64,000 bases of DNA, taken from assembly GCA_963833675.1 (NCBI GenBank), contig CAWHYW010000018.1:5565-69564 (forward strand), given 5' to 3'. Both the position numbers and the translations under genes were made by a program. This DNA comes from DASQDN01 sp963833675. GTDB lineage: Bacteria > Acidobacteriota > Terriglobia > Bryobacterales > Bryobacteraceae. The notes under the pieces are model-generated. The model was given only the letters and a program-made list of their open reading frames with translations. It did no database searches and was not told where the DNA came from. The stretch's first letter is position 1. Each line of letters opens with the position of its first letter. This document shows, piece by piece, positions 18,063-27,042 of the stretch.

Positions 18063-18956
18063 CTATTTCCTCAACTCTCGCCAGCCCACAGTTGCGGAGC
18101 CATCGGGGCCGGCGAATGCCGAACGGATTGCTTCGGCGTGACGGGCTGCTCGCCGCGACCCGAGCTTATCGCCAGTTTGACCAAGGGCGGCGGCATAATC
18201 ATCCAGCACCTGCGCCATATCAGGGTGCTCGGCGCTTACGGCAGTTTCCGTTTCCGAGAGCGCCTGTTGTAGCAAGTCCAGAGCCGTCCGCCTCTCGCCT
18301 GCCTTCCATTCGAGAACCGCCAGGTTTCTCAGTATCCGTGCCCGGCTCTGCCCCGCCGTGGTTCGTGCTACAGCCTGACGCAGCAAAATAATGGCTGCGT
18401 CGTGGCGGTTCTGGCTTTCGAGCAGCCCCGCAAGATCGTTCAAGACATTGGCATTCTCGCCTCCGTTTCGCAACGCTTGTCGAAAAGCCATTTCCGCCTC
18501 GCCATGCTTGCCTTGCAAGAACATTGCCTGTCCAAGAAGATGCCACAGTCCCGGAGAGTCGGGGATGAGAGCCATGGCTTGCCGGAAATATTCCTCAGCT
18601 TCGTGGCTCTTACCGAGAGCTATGCAGGCTTGGCCCGCGTTGCTGAGAACTTCGGACTTTAAGGCTGCTTCCCTTACCGGCAGGTTTACCGCCTTGTTGA
18701 AGTATTTCTTGGCGGCACTGTATCGTCCTGCATGAAATTCTGCCTGGCCAAGGTGATCGAGAATTGCGGCCAGCCCGTCGCCCTCCTCACCGGCGATCTC
18801 GGCCTCTCGCATGGCAGCGCTTAGCTCGCCAATGGCTTCCGCCGTACGCCCTTCCTTCAGCAGCGCGAGCCCAAGCACATAGCGCTCGCCCCACTCCGCC
18901 GCCGCTGGAACGGCGAGAATCGCAACCATCACAAACGTTCGCATACGTTCCAGCAT
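18063..18956 (-). CDS. Periplasmic TPR-repeat protein
   Basis: About 297 residues. The start ATG 18956 (MLERMRTFVMVAILAVPAAAEW) or 18944 gives a signal peptide; ATG 18971 adds five residues. The rest is tandem tetratricopeptide repeats with the W-LG-Y-A-F-A-P pattern: ERYVLGLALLKEGRTAEAIGEL, LDHLGQAEFHAGRYSAAKKYF, LSNAGQACIALGKSHEAEEYF, WHLLGQAMFLQGKHGEAEMAF, LNDLAGLLESQNRHDAAIILL and two more. It is likely a scaffold for protein contacts outside the inner membrane. It is transcribed divergently from the HTH-propeller gene at 19065, with 108 bp between them, suggesting shared control. Confidence 0.8.
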   Translation of the reverse strand: MLERMRTFVMVAILAVPAAAEWGERYVLGLALLKEGRTAEAIGELSAAMREAEIAGEEGDGLAAILDHLGQAEFHAGRYSAAKKYFNKAVNLPVREAALKSEVLSNAGQACIALGKSHEAEEYFRQAMALIPDSPGLWHLLGQAMFLQGKHGEAEMAFRQALRNGGENANVLNDLAGLLESQNRHDAAIILLRQAVARTTAGQSRARILRNLAVLEWKAGERRTALDLLQQALSETETAVSAEHPDMAQVLDDYAAALGQTGDKLGSRRAARHAEAIRSAFAGPDGSATVGWRELRK

Positions 18957-19064
18957 TGTCGGTAACCACATGAAGAGAAAGTGACATTAAGGGCCCGCCT
19001 CTAATGACCGACGCCACGCGGCTCGGCAGTTTCAGGCACTGTTGTAGCATGGTGGCTCAAGCGC

Positions 19065-21113
19065 ATGGACGAGAGTAACCGTCTCGATTCGTGGAAACAA
19101 ATTGCCGCCTATCTCGGCAGGAGTGAGCGTACCGTGCGCCGGTGGCAGGAAACGGAAGGGATGCCGGTCCATCGTCACCTCCATCAGCAACGCGGGTCGG
19201 TGTGGGCTTATCGGACCGAACTTGATGCGTGGCTGGACAACCGGCGACTTGGGCCCGAACCCTTGGCTGACGTTCCTTCTCCGGGACCGACCGCGCGCCT
19301 TACCCCTCCAATGGCGGTCCTGTTCATGGTCGGGGGTGCCGTGCTCATCACCCTTGGCGCAATCCTGGCATTTCGTAATCGTCAACCGGCGCCAGCTATC
19401 CGCGAGCCCGTTCAGATCACCGCTCGTCCCGGCGCGATTTCTGGGCCCGCCTTTTCCCCTGACGGTCAGCGGCTTGTCTTTCATTGGTTGCCTTTATCCC
19501 AGCGGGATGCGGGTCTTTATGTGAAGACCATAGGCGATGAGGACTTGTCCCCACTGGTGACAACACAGCCGGCAGATGGCAATTTCGTGTATAGCCCTTC
19601 GTGGTCCCCGGATGGCAAAACCATCGCATTCATCCGGCGCATCCTACCGCAGTCCGGCTTTCCAATGTATGCGACCGCGAGCGAAAGCTGGCTTTGTGTG
19701 ATCCCCGTCGGCGGCGGATCCGAACGCCGGATTATTCGCCTGGCCAAGGACGTAATTTTCTACGCCAACAGCGCGCATTTGAGCTGGATGGGTGACAGCC
19801 AGTGGATTCTAGCACCGATGGCGGACGGAGACCGCGTGGGCATTCACCGGATCTCTATCCGCACAGGCGATCCAGTTCGGATTACGCAGGGCACAGCGAA
19901 AGAGTTTGCGCCTGCACTTTCTCCTGATGGCAGTGCGCTCGTATTCATGCGTCAGGAGGGACCGCCTGTCGCTTCCATTGAACGAGTATTTCGGCAGGAC
20001 CTGACTGCGAAGGGGGAGCCGGTCGGACAACCACGTGAACTTTTCACCGGTCGTTCTATGTCCTCTGGACTGGCGTGGATGCGGTCCGGCAAAGAGCTGA
20101 TCTTCTGCACCGCGGCCAGCGCGTTCTATGGACCGTTCGATAGCCGCCTCTACCGGATGTCGGCCGAAGCGGTCGGTCCTCTCGTTCCCCTTGGCCTGAG
20201 TACCGGTTGTTCAACGGTCGCGGTTTCCCGGCCTGATTCTCACGGGGCAATCCAGCTTGTCTACGCCGCAGGCGAGAACATAAGGAGTAATCTCTTCAAT
20301 GCAAGTCTGAACGGATTGAATGACGCGGTACGCCTCGCCCCATCAAGCCGGTTCGACGCACTCCCCAGTCATTCGCCCGACGGCTCGCTGATCGCGTTCA
20401 TTTCGAATCGCACCGGTCAGCTTGAACTCTGGTTGACAAAGCCGGACGGCAGCGGCTTGACCCGGCTGACAGAAAATTCACACATTGCGAGCACTCCGCG
20501 TTGGTCTCCGGACGGAAAGCGCCTGGTGTACGGGTCCGCCGCACCGCCGGCAAACGGCAAACCACCGACCTATGGGCTCTACATCCTTCTTGTTGGTGGA
20601 AGCCTTCCTACGCCCGTACCCATTACGCAGCCATCTCCCTCGGATCCGTTCTGGTCTCCTGACGGCGAATCGATCTATTACTGGTCTGGTTCGCAACTTT
20701 GGCGCACTCGTCCGAACGGAAACGATTCGGCTCAGATTGGCGACTATCCGGCACATTTCGTGCGTCCCGGTGTGATTCATGAAGGGCATATGTACTACAC
20801 TCGCCCGAGCAAGCCGTTTGCTCTTGTGCGTACCGCATTGGATGGAGGCGAACAGATGCTGGCCGACGGATTGGCTTCGCCGTTCTTCGCAATAAGCGGG
20901 AAATTCGTTTATTACGTTCGGCACTCGGACCAGAGACTTTGCCTCCAGCCCATCGTCTCAGGCCCGACGCGCACTTTGGGCGTTCTACCAGAAACCAAAG
21001 GCCTTCGCCGAATCATCCTTGGGATGTCGGTCTCGCCGGATGACCGGACCATCGTCTGGGCAATCACCGGGGAACAGCAATTGGACTTGCACCTGGTCCG
21101 CGATTTCCGTTAA
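19065..21113 (+). CDS. Membrane-anchored HTH protein with TolB-like beta-propeller
   Basis: 682 residues, intact. Residues about 5-60 form a DNA-binding helix-turn-helix followed by a wing-like segment (LDSWKQIAAYLGRSERTVRRWQETEGMPV, then GSVWAYRTELDAWL). One membrane helix follows (MAVLFMVGGAVLITLGAILAF, about residues 82-104). The rest is a periplasmic PD40/WD40-like propeller with repeated SPDG motifs (FSPDGQRLVF, WSPDGKTIAF, LSPDGSALVF, HSPDGSLIAF, WSPDGKRLVY, VSPDDRTIVW). The layout resembles CadC/ToxR-like one-component sensors: an outside sensor domain and an inside DNA-binding domain. It is common and multi-copy in Acidobacteria. Target genes are unknown; the divergent TPR gene is the obvious candidate. 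Confidence 0.85.
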   Translation: MDESNRLDSWKQIAAYLGRSERTVRRWQETEGMPVHRHLHQQRGSVWAYRTELDAWLDNRRLGPEPLADVPSPGPTARLTPPMAVLFMVGGAVLITLGAILAFRNRQPAPAIREPVQITARPGAISGPAFSPDGQRLVFHWLPLSQRDAGLYVKTIGDEDLSPLVTTQPADGNFVYSPSWSPDGKTIAFIRRILPQSGFPMYATASESWLCVIPVGGGSERRIIRLAKDVIFYANSAHLSWMGDSQWILAPMADGDRVGIHRISIRTGDPVRITQGTAKEFAPALSPDGSALVFMRQEGPPVASIERVFRQDLTAKGEPVGQPRELFTGRSMSSGLAWMRSGKELIFCTAASAFYGPFDSRLYRMSAEAVGPLVPLGLSTGCSTVAVSRPDSHGAIQLVYAAGENIRSNLFNASLNGLNDAVRLAPSSRFDALPSHSPDGSLIAFISNRTGQLELWLTKPDGSGLTRLTENSHIASTPRWSPDGKRLVYGSAAPPANGKPPTYGLYILLVGGSLPTPVPITQPSPSDPFWSPDGESIYYWSGSQLWRTRPNGNDSAQIGDYPAHFVRPGVIHEGHMYYTRPSKPFALVRTALDGGEQMLADGLASPFFAISGKFVYYVRHSDQRLCLQPIVSGPTRTLGVLPETKGLRRIILGMSVSPDDRTIVWAITGEQQLDLHLVRDFR

Positions 21114-21459
21114 CGCGTGTGTCGCGGCAAAGTAGTTCTTCATGACCTTTCGGTCACAAACGGCAATGAAAATGGGCGCACGGTTGGAGTAGAGCATCCA
21201 TGCCGCCGTGCGGAAGGAGGCCGTGACATTTTGTGGTGCACTGAGCCCGAAAGTTATTAACCTGACATTATGTTGTCGCGACATTCCGTTAAGGGCGTGT
21301 TGACATCGGCCGGTTTGAGTTGCCACTGCAGCAGAATCGTGGAGCTGCCAAATAAAGGGTTCCATGTATGCAGCCCAGCTAACGGAATAGTGTCAGCACC
21401 TGTAAACTCTTGTAAACTCCGAATCCGTCAGTGTCCTGGCCGGGTTTTAATGAAGGTAG
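21114..21459. other. Regulatory interval upstream of the two-component operon
   Basis: 346 bases with no gene. It holds the direct repeat at 21401-21420 close to the kinase start and is AT-richer than its neighbours around 21250-21300. Confidence 0.5.
21401..21420 (+). promoter_or_regulatory. 10-bp direct repeat with GTAAA-N5-GTAAA (CpxR-box-like)
   Basis: TGTAAACTCT is followed directly by TGTAAACTCC, nine of ten bases identical. This gives GTAAA, five bases, GTAAA, ending 40 bp before the kinase start codon. OmpR-family regulators bind such one-turn direct repeats, and the enterobacterial CpxR consensus is GTAAA-N4-8-GTAAA. The operon encodes an OmpR-family regulator and a Spy/CpxP-like protein, so autoregulation is a reasonable inference. 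Confidence 0.5.
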
Positions 21460-23046
21460 ATGCGCCGTCGCGCCGGATTTTGGGTACTGCTGTCCTTAGT
21501 GGCGCTGCTGTGCTTCCTCGGCTACTTGCAATACCGTTGGATTGATCGCCTGGCGCAAGCCGAGCACGAACGCGAGCAGCAAGCTGTTCACAATGCAGTC
21601 TCTCATCTGGCCGGCGCCTTCGACGTCGAGATTACCCGAGCGCAGATTGCTTTTCCGCCTGTTCCATCTGAATTCAATAATCCCGATTTCTGGGCCGATC
21701 GCGCTCAGACGTGGATTGAATTCGCGCCCTATCCGCGTCTGGTCAAGGACGTATTCATTACAAGCGAGGGAAAGACCTTCAAAGTAACCGCTGTAGGTCC
21801 AACACCGGTGGAAGGCGCCATCGAAACCGGGTCTGATCCGATTGCCGCAATGCCGTCGTTCGGGCTTCCTGAGCGCGCTAGAGGCACGAGGACCATTGTG
21901 TTTGACGGGACGTATATCCGCGAAGAACTGCTGCCGCGTCTCGCCTCTCGTTACTTGAATCCAGACCGCTACGGAGTGCGCATCAGTAGCGAAGAAGGCC
22001 CCGTTTTCGCGACGAGCGAATTCAAGCCGCAAGTGACCACGCGGATGTTCACGTTCCGGCCCGACTGCTTCAGCGACCGAAGAGGACCGCGCCGTGAAGG
22101 GGGCCGGCCGCGGCTTCCCTGGATTGAGGGGAGCGCCGCGCTCATTGCTCGCAATGATGTGACATGTACCGACGCTCCCACTCGTCGTGACCCGGGCAGG
22201 TGGGTTGTCGAAGCAGGGCTGACGAAAACTGCCGCCGGTAACTTGGGGGAGTTCCGAACTCGAAGTCTGCTGCTCAGTTTCGGTGTTTTGGCGGTTCTGG
22301 CCATGGGAATCGGAATGTTGGGATTGTACGCGCATCGAGCTCATATTCTTGCGCAGCGTCAGATGGAGTTTGCGATGGCGGTCTCGCATGAGCTGCGGAC
22401 ACCGCTTACGGTGATCCGTGTCGCCGCTGATAACTTATCGGAAGGCCTCGCTACCAATCCGGCCAAATACGGCGACATGATTCGCCGCGAAACTGTGCGG
22501 TTATCGGACATGGTCGAACAAGTCCTCGTTTTCGCCCGAACGCAACGGTCGGATATTCGTCCAAACTTTGAGCCGGTTGCGCCGGCCGACGTGATTGAGC
22601 GGGCTTTGTCAGCCGCCGGACCGTCGCTGGAATCGGCGGGAATGCAGGTAGTGCGAAATGTCGCAGAAGATCTTCCCCCTATGAATGCCGATGCCAATCT
22701 GGTGAGCGCCGGTCTGCAGAACCTGCTCGTGAATGCCGCGAAGTATGCGGGAGATGGGGGTGTCGTAAGAGTCCGGGCCGAACGCGCCGAGCCGTCCAAG
22801 GTCGCTATTGTTGTGGAAGATGACGGACCGGGCGTTCGACATTCAGAGTTGGAGCGGATTTTCTCCCCGTTTTTTAGGGGTTCGGACGCCTCGAACTCCC
22901 GGACTCCGGGTCTGGGATTAGGTTTGCATCTCGTGAAAAGAATCGCGGAAGCGCACGGAGGAATTGTACGCGCCTCGAACCGTGAGGGACGTGGATTTGA
23001 AGTGGAAATGAGGATACCGGCAATTGTCCAACGCGTTGAATCCTAG
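21460..23046 (+). CDS. Membrane sensor histidine kinase (CpxA-like position)
   Basis: 528 residues. The first membrane helix is WVLLSLVALLCFLGYLQYRW. A periplasmic domain of about 230 residues has several Cys (RPDCF, DVTCTD), and a second helix (LLLSFGVLAVLAMGIGMLGLYA) lies near residue 275. The kinase core follows: H-box AVSHELRTPLTVIR, N-box NLLVNAAKYA, G1 EDDGPGV, G2 GLGLGLHLV. There is no clear HAMP domain between helix 2 and the H-box. The stop codon lies 23 bp inside the regulator gene, so the two are translationally coupled. Together with the downstream Spy-like gene the module resembles Cpx envelope-stress signalling. Confidence 0.88.
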   Translation: MRRRAGFWVLLSLVALLCFLGYLQYRWIDRLAQAEHEREQQAVHNAVSHLAGAFDVEITRAQIAFPPVPSEFNNPDFWADRAQTWIEFAPYPRLVKDVFITSEGKTFKVTAVGPTPVEGAIETGSDPIAAMPSFGLPERARGTRTIVFDGTYIREELLPRLASRYLNPDRYGVRISSEEGPVFATSEFKPQVTTRMFTFRPDCFSDRRGPRREGGRPRLPWIEGSAALIARNDVTCTDAPTRRDPGRWVVEAGLTKTAAGNLGEFRTRSLLLSFGVLAVLAMGIGMLGLYAHRAHILAQRQMEFAMAVSHELRTPLTVIRVAADNLSEGLATNPAKYGDMIRRETVRLSDMVEQVLVFARTQRSDIRPNFEPVAPADVIERALSAAGPSLESAGMQVVRNVAEDLPPMNADANLVSAGLQNLLVNAAKYAGDGGVVRVRAERAEPSKVAIVVEDDGPGVRHSELERIFSPFFRGSDASNSRTPGLGLGLHLVKRIAEAHGGIVRASNREGRGFEVEMRIPAIVQRVES

Positions 23047-23725
23047 ATTATTGCTTGTAGAAGATGAGCCCTCATTAGCGATGCTTCTGGGAGATCGCCT
23101 GGAGCGGGAAGGCTATTCTGTCGTTAGTGTTGCCGATGGCAACTCGGCGCTGGCGGCTGCTCTGGCGAGACCCTTCGACGTGCTGGTGTTGGATGTCATG
23201 CTGCCCGGCAAGAACGGTTTTGAGGTATGCCGCGAACTCAGAACCAAGGGCGCCAGTGTGCCGATCCTCATGCTAACCGCGCGCGGTGAGGTTCGCGACC
23301 GGATCACCGGATTGAAAATTGGCGCGGACGACTACCTGACAAAGCCCTTCGATACCGCCGAGTTGTTGGCGCGAATCGAAGCTTTGCTGCGCCGGTCCAG
23401 AGGCGTATCGTCGGGACACACGATCCACAAATTTGGATCCGTTGAGGTAAATACGCGACGTCGCGAAGTCTTGCGCTCCGGAGAGCCGGTGACGCTTTCC
23501 GCGAAGGAATATCAGCTCCTTTGCTATCTGGTCGAACGGGCGGACACGGTCGTTTCGCGAGATGAGCTGCTCGAGCAGGTTTGGGGTTATCGGGCCGCAA
23601 CCAATACCCGGACTGTGGATGTCCACCTGGCCCAGTTGCGCAGCAAATTAGAGGATGATCCCAAGCAACCACGCTTCTTGCTGACCGCGCACGGCGCGGG
23701 GTACAGGTTTGTTAAGGATTCGTAA
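23024..23725 (+). CDS. OmpR-family response regulator
   Basis: 233 residues, intact. Receiver: acidic pair in LLLVEDEPSLAML, acceptor Asp in VLVLDVMLPGKNGFEV, Thr in MLTARGEV, Lys in YLTKPFD. The winged-helix DNA-binding domain has VTLSAKEYQLLCYL, VSRDELLEQVWGY, RTVDVHLAQLRSKLEDD and the GAGYRF end. Initiation is apparently at TTG 23024 within the end of the kinase gene; no ATG fits. It probably regulates its own operon through 21401-21420 and perhaps the following Spy-like gene. Confidence 0.9.
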   Translation: MSNALNPRLLLVEDEPSLAMLLGDRLEREGYSVVSVADGNSALAAALARPFDVLVLDVMLPGKNGFEVCRELRTKGASVPILMLTARGEVRDRITGLKIGADDYLTKPFDTAELLARIEALLRRSRGVSSGHTIHKFGSVEVNTRRREVLRSGEPVTLSAKEYQLLCYLVERADTVVSRDELLEQVWGYRAATNTRTVDVHLAQLRSKLEDDPKQPRFLLTAHGAGYRFVKDS

Positions 23726-23781
23726 AGTTCTAATTTACAAAGAGCTTACACGCTGCGGCACAACTTAACACGTGGGTTGTG
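23722..23781. promoter_or_regulatory. Two inverted repeats between regulator and Spy-like gene
   Basis: GTAAA (23722-23726) and TTTAC (23734-23738) are separated by 7 bases, overlapping the regulator stop codon. CACAAC (23759-23764) and GTTGTG (23776-23781) are separated by 11 bases. Either could be an operator for the downstream gene, and the first reuses the GTAAA word of the upstream direct repeat. Neither has a U-run, so a terminator is unlikely. Confidence 0.35.
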
Positions 23782-23814
23782 CGTTTAATGAAATAGAGGT
23801 CGAAGCAATCACCG

Positions 23815-24294
23815 ATGAAGAAAACCATACTTGCCGCCGTAATGACACTGTCTGCCGGTTCCACGCTGTTCGCCCAAGGAGGATTCGGGCCAGGCCGGGG
23901 CGGAACGCCGCCCACCCCCGAACAGATGGTCGAACGCCGTGTGGAGATGCTTACCAATTTGCTCACGCTCGACGCTTCTCAGCAGGCGCAGGCGAAGACG
24001 ATCTTCACTGACGAGGCGACGGCAGCGCAAGCTCTTCAGGAAAAGGTCAAAGCTGCGCATGAAGCGCTGCAAACAGCGGTCAAGTCCGGGGCCTCCGATG
24101 CTCAAATTGATTCGCTTTCCGCGCAGGTTGGTGTAGTCCAGGGTCAATCAACGGCGGTTCATGCCAAGGCGCAGACGAAGTTTCGTCTGATTCTGAACGC
24201 CACGCAGAAAGAAAAGCTCGACAGCAGACGCGGCGGTGGTCCGGGCGGCTGGGGTGGTGGTCCCGGCCCGATGCGCGACCACGGACGTTTTTAA
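23815..24294 (+). CDS. Spy/CpxP-like periplasmic protein
   Basis: 159 residues with a signal peptide (MKKTILAAVMTLSAGSTLFA) and an all-helical, Gln/Ala-rich body. LTLDASQQAQAKTIF and LNATQKEKLD resemble the two LTxxQ motifs of the CpxP/Spy chaperone family. The tail is Gly-rich (RGGGPGGWGGGPGP). In enterobacteria such proteins protect envelope proteins and, as CpxP, damp the CpxA sensor. Here the gene sits 89 bp behind the kinase/regulator pair and is followed by a terminator, completing a three-gene envelope-stress-like unit. Confidence 0.78.
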   Translation: MKKTILAAVMTLSAGSTLFAQGGFGPGRGGTPPTPEQMVERRVEMLTNLLTLDASQQAQAKTIFTDEATAAQALQEKVKAAHEALQTAVKSGASDAQIDSLSAQVGVVQGQSTAVHAKAQTKFRLILNATQKEKLDSRRGGGPGGWGGGPGPMRDHGRF

Positions 24295-24342
24295 ACTCTC
24301 CATCTTTGCCCAACAGGAGAGCAGGCTCTCCTTCTTCCTTCC

Positions 24343-24380
24343 GCCCGTTCGGTATCGTCTGATTCCGAACGGGCTTCTTT
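24343..24380 (+). terminator. Intrinsic terminator after the Spy-like gene
   Basis: GCCCGTTCGG (24343-24352) pairs with CCGAACGGGC (24365-24374), a perfect 10-bp stem with a 12-base loop, followed by TTCTTT. A smaller GGAGAGC/CTCTCC hairpin with TTCTTCC precedes it at about 24317-24338. It separates the stress operon from the cobalamin-controlled unit. Confidence 0.75.
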
Positions 24381-24394
24381 GCTATAGTGCAGTA

Positions 24395-24600
24395 ACTGTC
24401 GGTACAGCTTGTTTGCATAGCTGTTGAAAGAGGGAATCCGGTGTAAATCCGGAACTGCCCCGCAGCGGTAAGCAGGAACGAAAGCCGCATCAAGGCACTG
24501 GCCTCCAAGGGCTGGGAAGCCGCGGTAAGTAGGATCAACGGATTCTTCCGCCTCGCCTGCAAGTCCGAAGACCTGCCGATGGTCCGGGTGATTTTTGCCC
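24395..24600 (+). ncRNA. Cobalamin riboswitch
   Basis: The AdoCbl-type core is readable in order: GGGAATCCGGTGTAAATCC and GGAACTGCCCCGCAGCGGTAA (24432-24471), then GGCACTGG and CTGGGAAGCC (about 24495-24523), then the closing element AAGTCCGAAGACCTGCC (24561-24577). It ends about 100 bp before the BtuB-like gene. Binding of vitamin B12 should repress the receptor. A CCGGGT/GCCCGG hairpin follows at about 24585-24603, but with no U-run after it, so control may be translational. Confidence 0.92.
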
Positions 24601-24701
24601 GGCTCAGGACATGCGCCTTCGGGGGAAGAGCGATGACACTGCACTTGTTCAAGCGCCTCAACCCTCTCTGCATTTCCTCCACAACTCATGCGAGGTGAAT
24701 G

Positions 24702-27035
24702 ATGAGAGCTTTTTTCTTTACTTTCCTGGCGGGTGTCATAACATCCGCACTACTGCACGGCGGCGAGATCCGCGGTCGCGTACTCGATCCGTCCGGCGCG
24801 TCCGTTCCCGGAGCGCGAGTTTCCGCGATCCAGCCGACCTCTAACATTCGGTCCAGTACGCTCGCAGACAGAGACGGCGCCTATGCCTTACAAAGAATCG
24901 CTGCGGGCGAGTGGCTGGTTGATGCGCAGGCTCCGGGTTTCGGAGCTTCCGCTGTTGCTCGCGCGCGAGCGGATGACGCCGTCCCGCTTGTCTTGGATTT
25001 GACCCTGGAACTTCAGCGCGTCAGCAGTCAGGTACAGATTACTGCGGCAGGCGCCGCCCAAACTGTAGACGAGCAGGCAAAAGCGCTGACAATCGTCGAC
25101 AACCAGCAAATCAGAGATCGCGAAGAGTTCTCGGTCGCAGAAGCGATCCGAAATGTTCCCGGGATGCGGGTCCAACAGCTTGGCGGACCCGGCAGTCTGG
25201 TGCGCGTTCTATCGCGCGGCATGCGGTCGCATGACACATCGCTGCTCATCGATGGTTTTCGGATGCGCGACGCCGGAGCGCCCCAAGGCGATGCCACTGC
25301 GTTTCTCGGAGATCTTCTTCTGGTCGATACCGATCGTATTGAGGTACTACGAGGCTCCGGGTCATCGCTCTACGGCACACATGCTACAGGCGGCGTGATC
25401 AACGTCATCACATCAGCCGGCGATTCAAATACCCATGGTGAAATCGCCGCCGAGGGAGGCGGATTAGGGCTGTTTCGTGGACTCGCAAAGGTGGGCGGGT
25501 CCGCGCTGCGAGATTCGAAGCTGCGATATACGCTGGGCGTCGCGCATCTGAACCTGACGAGCGGCATAGACGGCAATGACCGTTTGCGAAACTCGACTCT
25601 GCATGGATTGCTGCAATATCGTTTCGGATCGGCAACGGAAGTAAGCGGGCGGGTGATCGCCAACAACGGCTTCTCCCAGCTAAACGACACACCTTACGCA
25701 ATCACTCCCGTGCCTCCGGGAGAAGTCGTGCGCGCGATACCGTATGTCACCTTCATTCCCGGACCCGACGATCCGGATACGCGGCGGAGCAGCGGATATT
25801 TCTCGGGTCTCTTTTCGCTGTCGCAAAACTGGTCTCCGGCTGCGTCCACGCGCGTGAGTTACCAAGGCGTCATGACAAGACGCGACAATCGCGACGGTCC
25901 GGGAGGCGTCGAATTCGAACCGGAATATACTACCTCCGATCGCTTCGATGGACGATTGGATACGCTGCAGGCTCGAACCGACTTCCATCTTTTGCATAGC
26001 TGGATTACGGCGGGCTATGAGTGGGAGCGCGAGACGTTCGACAATCGTTCGCACAATGAATACGCGCCGCCGGCTCTTGAGTACAATGCGCGATTGCAGA
26101 TCAATCAGTCGAGCCATTCGGCGTTTGCTCAGGAGCAGCTGCAACTGCTGGACAGGCGATTGCAGATTTCATTTTCCGGACGTGTTCAGACTTTTCAGCT
26201 CTCTCAGCCCCAGTTCAGCGACAATACCAGCGTCTACCAGGGCGTAAAACTACAATCGCCACCGCGCGCTTTGACGGGAGACACCGCCCTCGCGTATTTC
26301 CTCCCATCGTCGGGAACGAAGCTTCGCGCACACCTTGGAAACGGTTATCGCAGTCCCTCGTTATATGAGCGGTTCGGCGGTTCATACTTCGGCGGCTTCA
26401 GTGTTTTCGGAGATCCCAGGCTTGCGCCCGAACGCTTGCTCGCCGTCGATGCCGGCGTCGATCAATATTTCGGGTCTCGGGCACGAGTAAGCGCGACTTA
26501 TTTTTATACGCGCATCCAGCAAGCCATCGTGTTTGACTTCACCGGAGCGATTACTCCGGAGACCGATCCATACGGCCGCTTTGGTGGATATCGCAACACG
26601 GGTGGGGGACTAGCCCGCGGTTTGGAACTCAGTATCGAGACCAATCCGATTCGCAATCTTACGCTTCGCTCTTCCTACACGTACACGAATGCGGATGAGC
26701 GCAACTCCATTTTCAGTACCGGTAATCTCCGAACACTGCGCAACTCGGATCACATGTTTTCAGTCACAGCCACACAGCGCGTCCGCCGTTCACTAGACAT
26801 CACCTTCGACATGTTCGCCGCCAGCAGCTACCTGTTGAACTTTGGTACCCGCGCCTTCTCCTTTGATGGGCCGGTGAAGGCAGATCTTGCGATCAACTAC
26901 ACCCGCCCTCTCAACGACACAATGAGTCTTCGCCTGTTCACCCGCATCGACAACTTATTCAACCGGACCTATTACGAAGACGGCTTTCGTACACCGACCG
27001 CCTGGGCCACGGCAGGAATGAAGTTTCTGTTTTGA
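24702..27035 (+). CDS. BtuB-like TonB-dependent cobalamin receptor
   Basis: 777 residues, intact. Signal peptide (RAFFFTFLAGVITSALLHGG), then a carboxypeptidase-regulatory-like domain (IRGRVLDPSGASVPGARVSA), then the plug (SVAEAIRNVPGMRVQQLGG, DRIEVLRGSGSSLYGTHATGGVINVIT), then a 22-strand-type barrel ending in Phe (GMKFLF). The riboswitch directly upstream is strong evidence that the cargo is cobalamin or a related corrinoid. ATG 24702 is six bases after GAGG; ATG 24699 is too close. The leading regulatory domain is an acidobacterial/Bacteroidetes feature absent from enterobacterial BtuB. Confidence 0.9.
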   Translation: MRAFFFTFLAGVITSALLHGGEIRGRVLDPSGASVPGARVSAIQPTSNIRSSTLADRDGAYALQRIAAGEWLVDAQAPGFGASAVARARADDAVPLVLDLTLELQRVSSQVQITAAGAAQTVDEQAKALTIVDNQQIRDREEFSVAEAIRNVPGMRVQQLGGPGSLVRVLSRGMRSHDTSLLIDGFRMRDAGAPQGDATAFLGDLLLVDTDRIEVLRGSGSSLYGTHATGGVINVITSAGDSNTHGEIAAEGGGLGLFRGLAKVGGSALRDSKLRYTLGVAHLNLTSGIDGNDRLRNSTLHGLLQYRFGSATEVSGRVIANNGFSQLNDTPYAITPVPPGEVVRAIPYVTFIPGPDDPDTRRSSGYFSGLFSLSQNWSPAASTRVSYQGVMTRRDNRDGPGGVEFEPEYTTSDRFDGRLDTLQARTDFHLLHSWITAGYEWERETFDNRSHNEYAPPALEYNARLQINQSSHSAFAQEQLQLLDRRLQISFSGRVQTFQLSQPQFSDNTSVYQGVKLQSPPRALTGDTALAYFLPSSGTKLRAHLGNGYRSPSLYERFGGSYFGGFSVFGDPRLAPERLLAVDAGVDQYFGSRARVSATYFYTRIQQAIVFDFTGAITPETDPYGRFGGYRNTGGGLARGLELSIETNPIRNLTLRSSYTYTNADERNSIFSTGNLRTLRNSDHMFSVTATQRVRRSLDITFDMFAASSYLLNFGTRAFSFDGPVKADLAINYTRPLNDTMSLRLFTRIDNLFNRTYYEDGFRTPTAWATAGMKFLF

Positions 27036-27042
27036 TAAAGGG

